From Winogradskyella psychrotolerans (GTDB lineage: Bacteria > Bacteroidota > Bacteroidia > Flavobacteriales > Flavobacteriaceae): a stretch of DNA of 34,186 nt. A program made the position numbers and the translations under genes. Shown here piece after piece: positions 32,382 to 34,186 of this stretch. Each line of letters begins with the position of its first letter. Position 1 is the stretch's first letter. The notes beneath the pieces were generated by a model. The model was not told where the DNA came from. It was given only the letters and a program-made list of their open reading frames with translations, and made no database searches. Where the stretch lies: positions 1 through 34,186 of the forward strand of contig NZ_JAHKPN010000045.1 in assembly GCF_018860545.1 (NCBI RefSeq), given 5' to 3'.

Positions 32382-33463
32382 GTAGTATTTTCTTTCCAAT
32401 TTTGATTAAACCTAAAATCAAATAATAATTCATAAATTTTTCTCAAACCATAAGTTCCAACCATTCCATAATCTTTTATTTCTTTGACCTTTCCATTGTT
32501 ATATGTTATTTTTAATGAACAATTTCTTGTATGTAATCTATTTATTGAGTATTGGTGTTCCATATTTGGAAAGTCTATATAATTTAAAATGTTAACTAAA
32601 TTATCATAATCATTATTTTTTATGTTGGTTCTAAATTTTCCTTTAAGTTCTGGAATTGTGTCTCTAAAATACACTTTGGTATTTTCATAAATTGAATTCC
32701 CATATTTGGCATCTAACAAAGCGGTTTGGTCATTTTTTATTAAAATTTCAAAATGAGGATGTTTGTAACCAGATGTTTCAGTTTTAAATTCAACCTTTTC
32801 AATGTCATAAATTTGCGGATTATCATTATACTCAATTAAAGAACCAAATTCATAAGTCAATTCAAACATTTTGTAGCTAGATGTTTTTTCCTTTTTCCAG
32901 TTAAATTCTGCTGGTTCGTGTATTTCTAATAATGGTAAACCTTTGTTTTTTGAAAATTTTGGTACTATTGATTTGTGAACTGAGTTTTCTAATATTAGGT
33001 CTATTGGCTTAATATTATTATTTCCAAAATTCATAAAACAATAAGCACTAAAATCACAAGATTGGTCAAAGCCATCATGTCCACCATTGCAACCTTTATC
33101 GTCTCCAATTATAATTAAATCTGTAAATCCATTATTATCAATATCCATTAGATAAAAACTTTTCGAAATGTTTAAAGAGTCTGCAATTATTTTTGTGATA
33201 CTATCAAATTCTCTATTAAAATCAGCTATTTTTTTTAGTTCAAATTTTTCCAAGAAATTATGAGTCAAATCTAATTTTTGTAGTTCAAAGTTTTCAATAA
33301 TAGGAAAGCTTAAACCTCTTATATATTCTTCTACTTTTTCTTTAGAGTTTAAACTGTCAATTTTTGAAGAAATGATTTTTGCTTTTATAAATTCAGGTTT
33401 ATTATCTTTTTTTTGACAATTCAGAAACACCAAAAAAAGGAAAAAACTTAATAAATATCGCAT
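32360..33463 (-). CDS. Hypothetical lipoprotein with FG-GAP/EF-hand-like motif
   Basis: A 367-residue protein with a lipoprotein signal (FLVFLNC, lipidated Cys16). Near residue 105 the stretch LMDIDNNGFTDLIIIGDD has the Asp-x-Asp-Asn-Asn-Gly-x-x-Asp pattern of calcium-binding FG-GAP/EF-hand repeats, followed by a Cys- and Gly-rich loop (GCNGGHDGFDQSC). The remaining parts are not recognised. The last residues (NTVYN) are encoded by the attC-like repeat. Surface-exposed location is inferred from the lipoprotein signal. Confidence 0.72.
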   Translation of the reverse strand: MRYLLSFFLFLVFLNCQKKDNKPEFIKAKIISSKIDSLNSKEKVEEYIRGLSFPIIENFELQKLDLTHNFLEKFELKKIADFNREFDSITKIIADSLNISKSFYLMDIDNNGFTDLIIIGDDKGCNGGHDGFDQSCDFSAYCFMNFGNNNIKPIDLILENSVHKSIVPKFSKNKGLPLLEIHEPAEFNWKKEKTSSYKMFELTYEFGSLIEYNDNPQIYDIEKVEFKTETSGYKHPHFEILIKNDQTALLDAKYGNSIYENTKVYFRDTIPELKGKFRTNIKNNDYDNLVNILNYIDFPNMEHQYSINRLHTRNCSLKITYNNGKVKEIKDYGMVGTYGLRKIYELLFDFRFNQNWKENTTANTVYN

Positions 33464-33486
33464 TGTTTGAGGTTAGGTTATATTAC

Positions 33487-33570
33487 TGCTAACGCGTTTG
33501 TATATGATTTGTTGCGAGGACTTTCGTAAGTAGGTTAGAACCTAGCAATTAATTATACACGGTGTTAGGT
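33487..33570. repeat. attC-like repeat, standard form (site G)
   Basis: 84 bp, the best preserved copy. On the minus strand it begins ACCTAAC (R'' consensus RYYYAAC) and ends GTTAGCA (near GTTRRRY). Arms TTTGTATATGATTTGTTGC and GCAATTAATTATACACGG pair with small bulges; the centre holds GAGGACTTTCGTAAG and the small palindrome TAGGTTAGAACCTA. It lies five bases past the stop of the zinc-ribbon gene. Confidence 0.7.
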
Positions 33571-33574
33571 ACAG

Positions 33575-33868
33575 TTATTTGTTTTTGATGTTCCAATTAA
33601 AATTCAAAGATTTGCATTTTGGGCATTCTACATATTCTTCTTTCAAATAATCCACATTGCAGCGGTTACACTTCCCATAAACTTCGTTTATATGCATTAA
33701 TGAAAATTTAGCGTCTATCATTTCTACATCATACAAAGTTCTTATTTCTTGAATTACTTGCATGAATTTTTGATTAACTTTTAATTCCAGAAGAGTTTTT
33801 TTCTCCTCAAGAGTAAATTCAGGAACTTGATAACCCCTTTTCACACAACGTTGGCATGTTTTAATCAT
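33575..33868 (-). CDS. Hypothetical zinc-ribbon protein
   Basis: From the ATG at 33868 (MIKTCQRCVKRGYQ) it has 97 residues; a second ATG at 33886 would add six residues and overlap the upstream gene by 13 bases. Three CxxC pairs are visible, CQRC near the start and CNRC plus CPKC in the C-terminal part, so one or two zinc sites are likely. Helical centre, no catalytic motif. It is the second gene of a two-gene unit with the DUF6881-like gene and is followed by the best preserved repeat. Function unknown. Confidence 0.7.
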   Translation of the reverse strand: MIKTCQRCVKRGYQVPEFTLEEKKTLLELKVNQKFMQVIQEIRTLYDVEMIDAKFSLMHINEVYGKCNRCNVDYLKEEYVECPKCKSLNFNWNIKNK

Positions 33869-33873
33869 AAATT

Positions 33874-34146
33874 TTAAGTGTCCCATTCCGATTCAAATTT
33901 GGCACGAGTGATTTCAATTCCGTTCATTCCATTTATTTTATCAATATCCATTGATTGGTCTCCCAACATTCCAAATTTATCTTGAGAGTTAACTGTATCG
34001 TATTTCAATCTTTTTCCATTTTGATAAACTTCAATTTGTCTTGATGGAAAATTTTCATCATCTAATTCCAGAAACCAGATTGAAGTTCCCCAACTATCAT
34101 TTTCGTCTCCGCGTGTTTCGTTCCAATTTGCTTTGATATAGTTCAT
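33874..34146 (-). CDS. Probable DUF6881 family protein
   Basis: A 90-residue soluble protein. The pattern YIKANWNETRGD... FLELDDENFPSRQIEVYQNGKRLKYD resembles DUF6881 (K-x-W...SELD-x-x-R-x-x-R-K-V-E-V-x-x-D-G), a family of unknown function that often appears near toxin and immunity genes. This family call is from memory of the pattern. It is the first gene after the CTAAC box at 34164-34170 and is followed five bases later by the zinc-ribbon gene. Confidence 0.6.
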   Translation of the reverse strand: MNYIKANWNETRGDENDSWGTSIWFLELDDENFPSRQIEVYQNGKRLKYDTVNSQDKFGMLGDQSMDIDKINGMNGIEITRAKFESEWDT

Positions 34147-34163
34147 TTTTTTTTGGTAATTGT

Positions 34164-34186
34164 AGCTAACGTGTTTCTTTAGTTTG
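34164..34186. repeat. Partial attC-like repeat at the window edge (site H)
   Basis: AGCTAACGTGTTT at 34164-34176, matching the left end of sites G and the 28660 relic; on the minus strand it gives GTTAGCT (R') 18 bases before the DUF6881-like gene. The rest is outside the window. Confidence 0.45.

Overview
The window looks like part of a chromosome of a marine-type flavobacterium (Bacteroidota, Flavobacteriaceae). The support is AT-rich DNA, several exact TAnnTTTG promoter boxes, weak or absent Shine-Dalgarno sequences, a TonB-dependent receptor with an N-terminal carboxypeptidase-like domain, a flavobacterial-type TonB, lipoproteins with the Cys right after a short hydrophobic leader, and secreted M1 and M3 peptidases. 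The genus is not determined; the protein style recalls the Winogradskyella/Psychroserpens/Olleya group (inference). No rRNA, tRNA, CRISPR array or phage gene was seen.

Layout. 1-724: one small membrane-protein gene framed by 9-bp inverted boxes, resembling a gene cassette. 725-18584: ordinary core genes. These are an M3 peptidase lipoprotein, a cyclophilin lipoprotein, a Nudix CoA pyrophosphatase, a PlsC-type acyltransferase, an ECF sigma factor with a membrane partner, a type II NADH dehydrogenase, a YhhN-family protein, a TonB-dependent receptor followed by TonB, two GNAT acetyltransferases, a 2-keto-3-deoxygluconate kinase, a small stress-type cluster (YqaE/Pmp3, SDR, DJ-1/PfpI) ending at a clear terminator, and recG. 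18773-24257: a minus-strand cluster of a trimeric hexapeptide acyltransferase, a carrier protein, a glutamine-dependent asparagine-synthase homologue, an NadE-like amide ligase and an AMP-forming acyl ligase, which together look like a small orphan pathway that activates an acid, loads it on a carrier and makes amide bonds. 24644-27507: a secreted M1 aminopeptidase overlapping a patatin-like phospholipase.

27600-34186 is different. All genes lie on the minus strand, most are short and unrecognised, and most are separated by related imperfect-palindrome repeats of about 70-160 bp that start and end in CTAAC/GTTAG-type boxes. Each repeat sits at the 3' end of a gene, and in two cases the stop codon lies inside it. 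This is the arrangement of an integron-like gene-cassette array (attC-like sites), although no integrase is visible and the repeat centres are more conserved than in classical attC sites. Cargo includes a CHAP amidase, a GNAT, lipoproteins, a zinc-ribbon protein and a probable DUF6881 protein.

The two most unusual objects are (i) recG, which carries an uninterrupted in-frame insertion of about 146 codons encoding a complete DUF559 (Vsr-like) nuclease domain bounded by imperfect terminal inverted repeats, placed between helicase motifs II and III, and (ii) the attC-like cassette array at the right end, with a probable further cassette at the left end.
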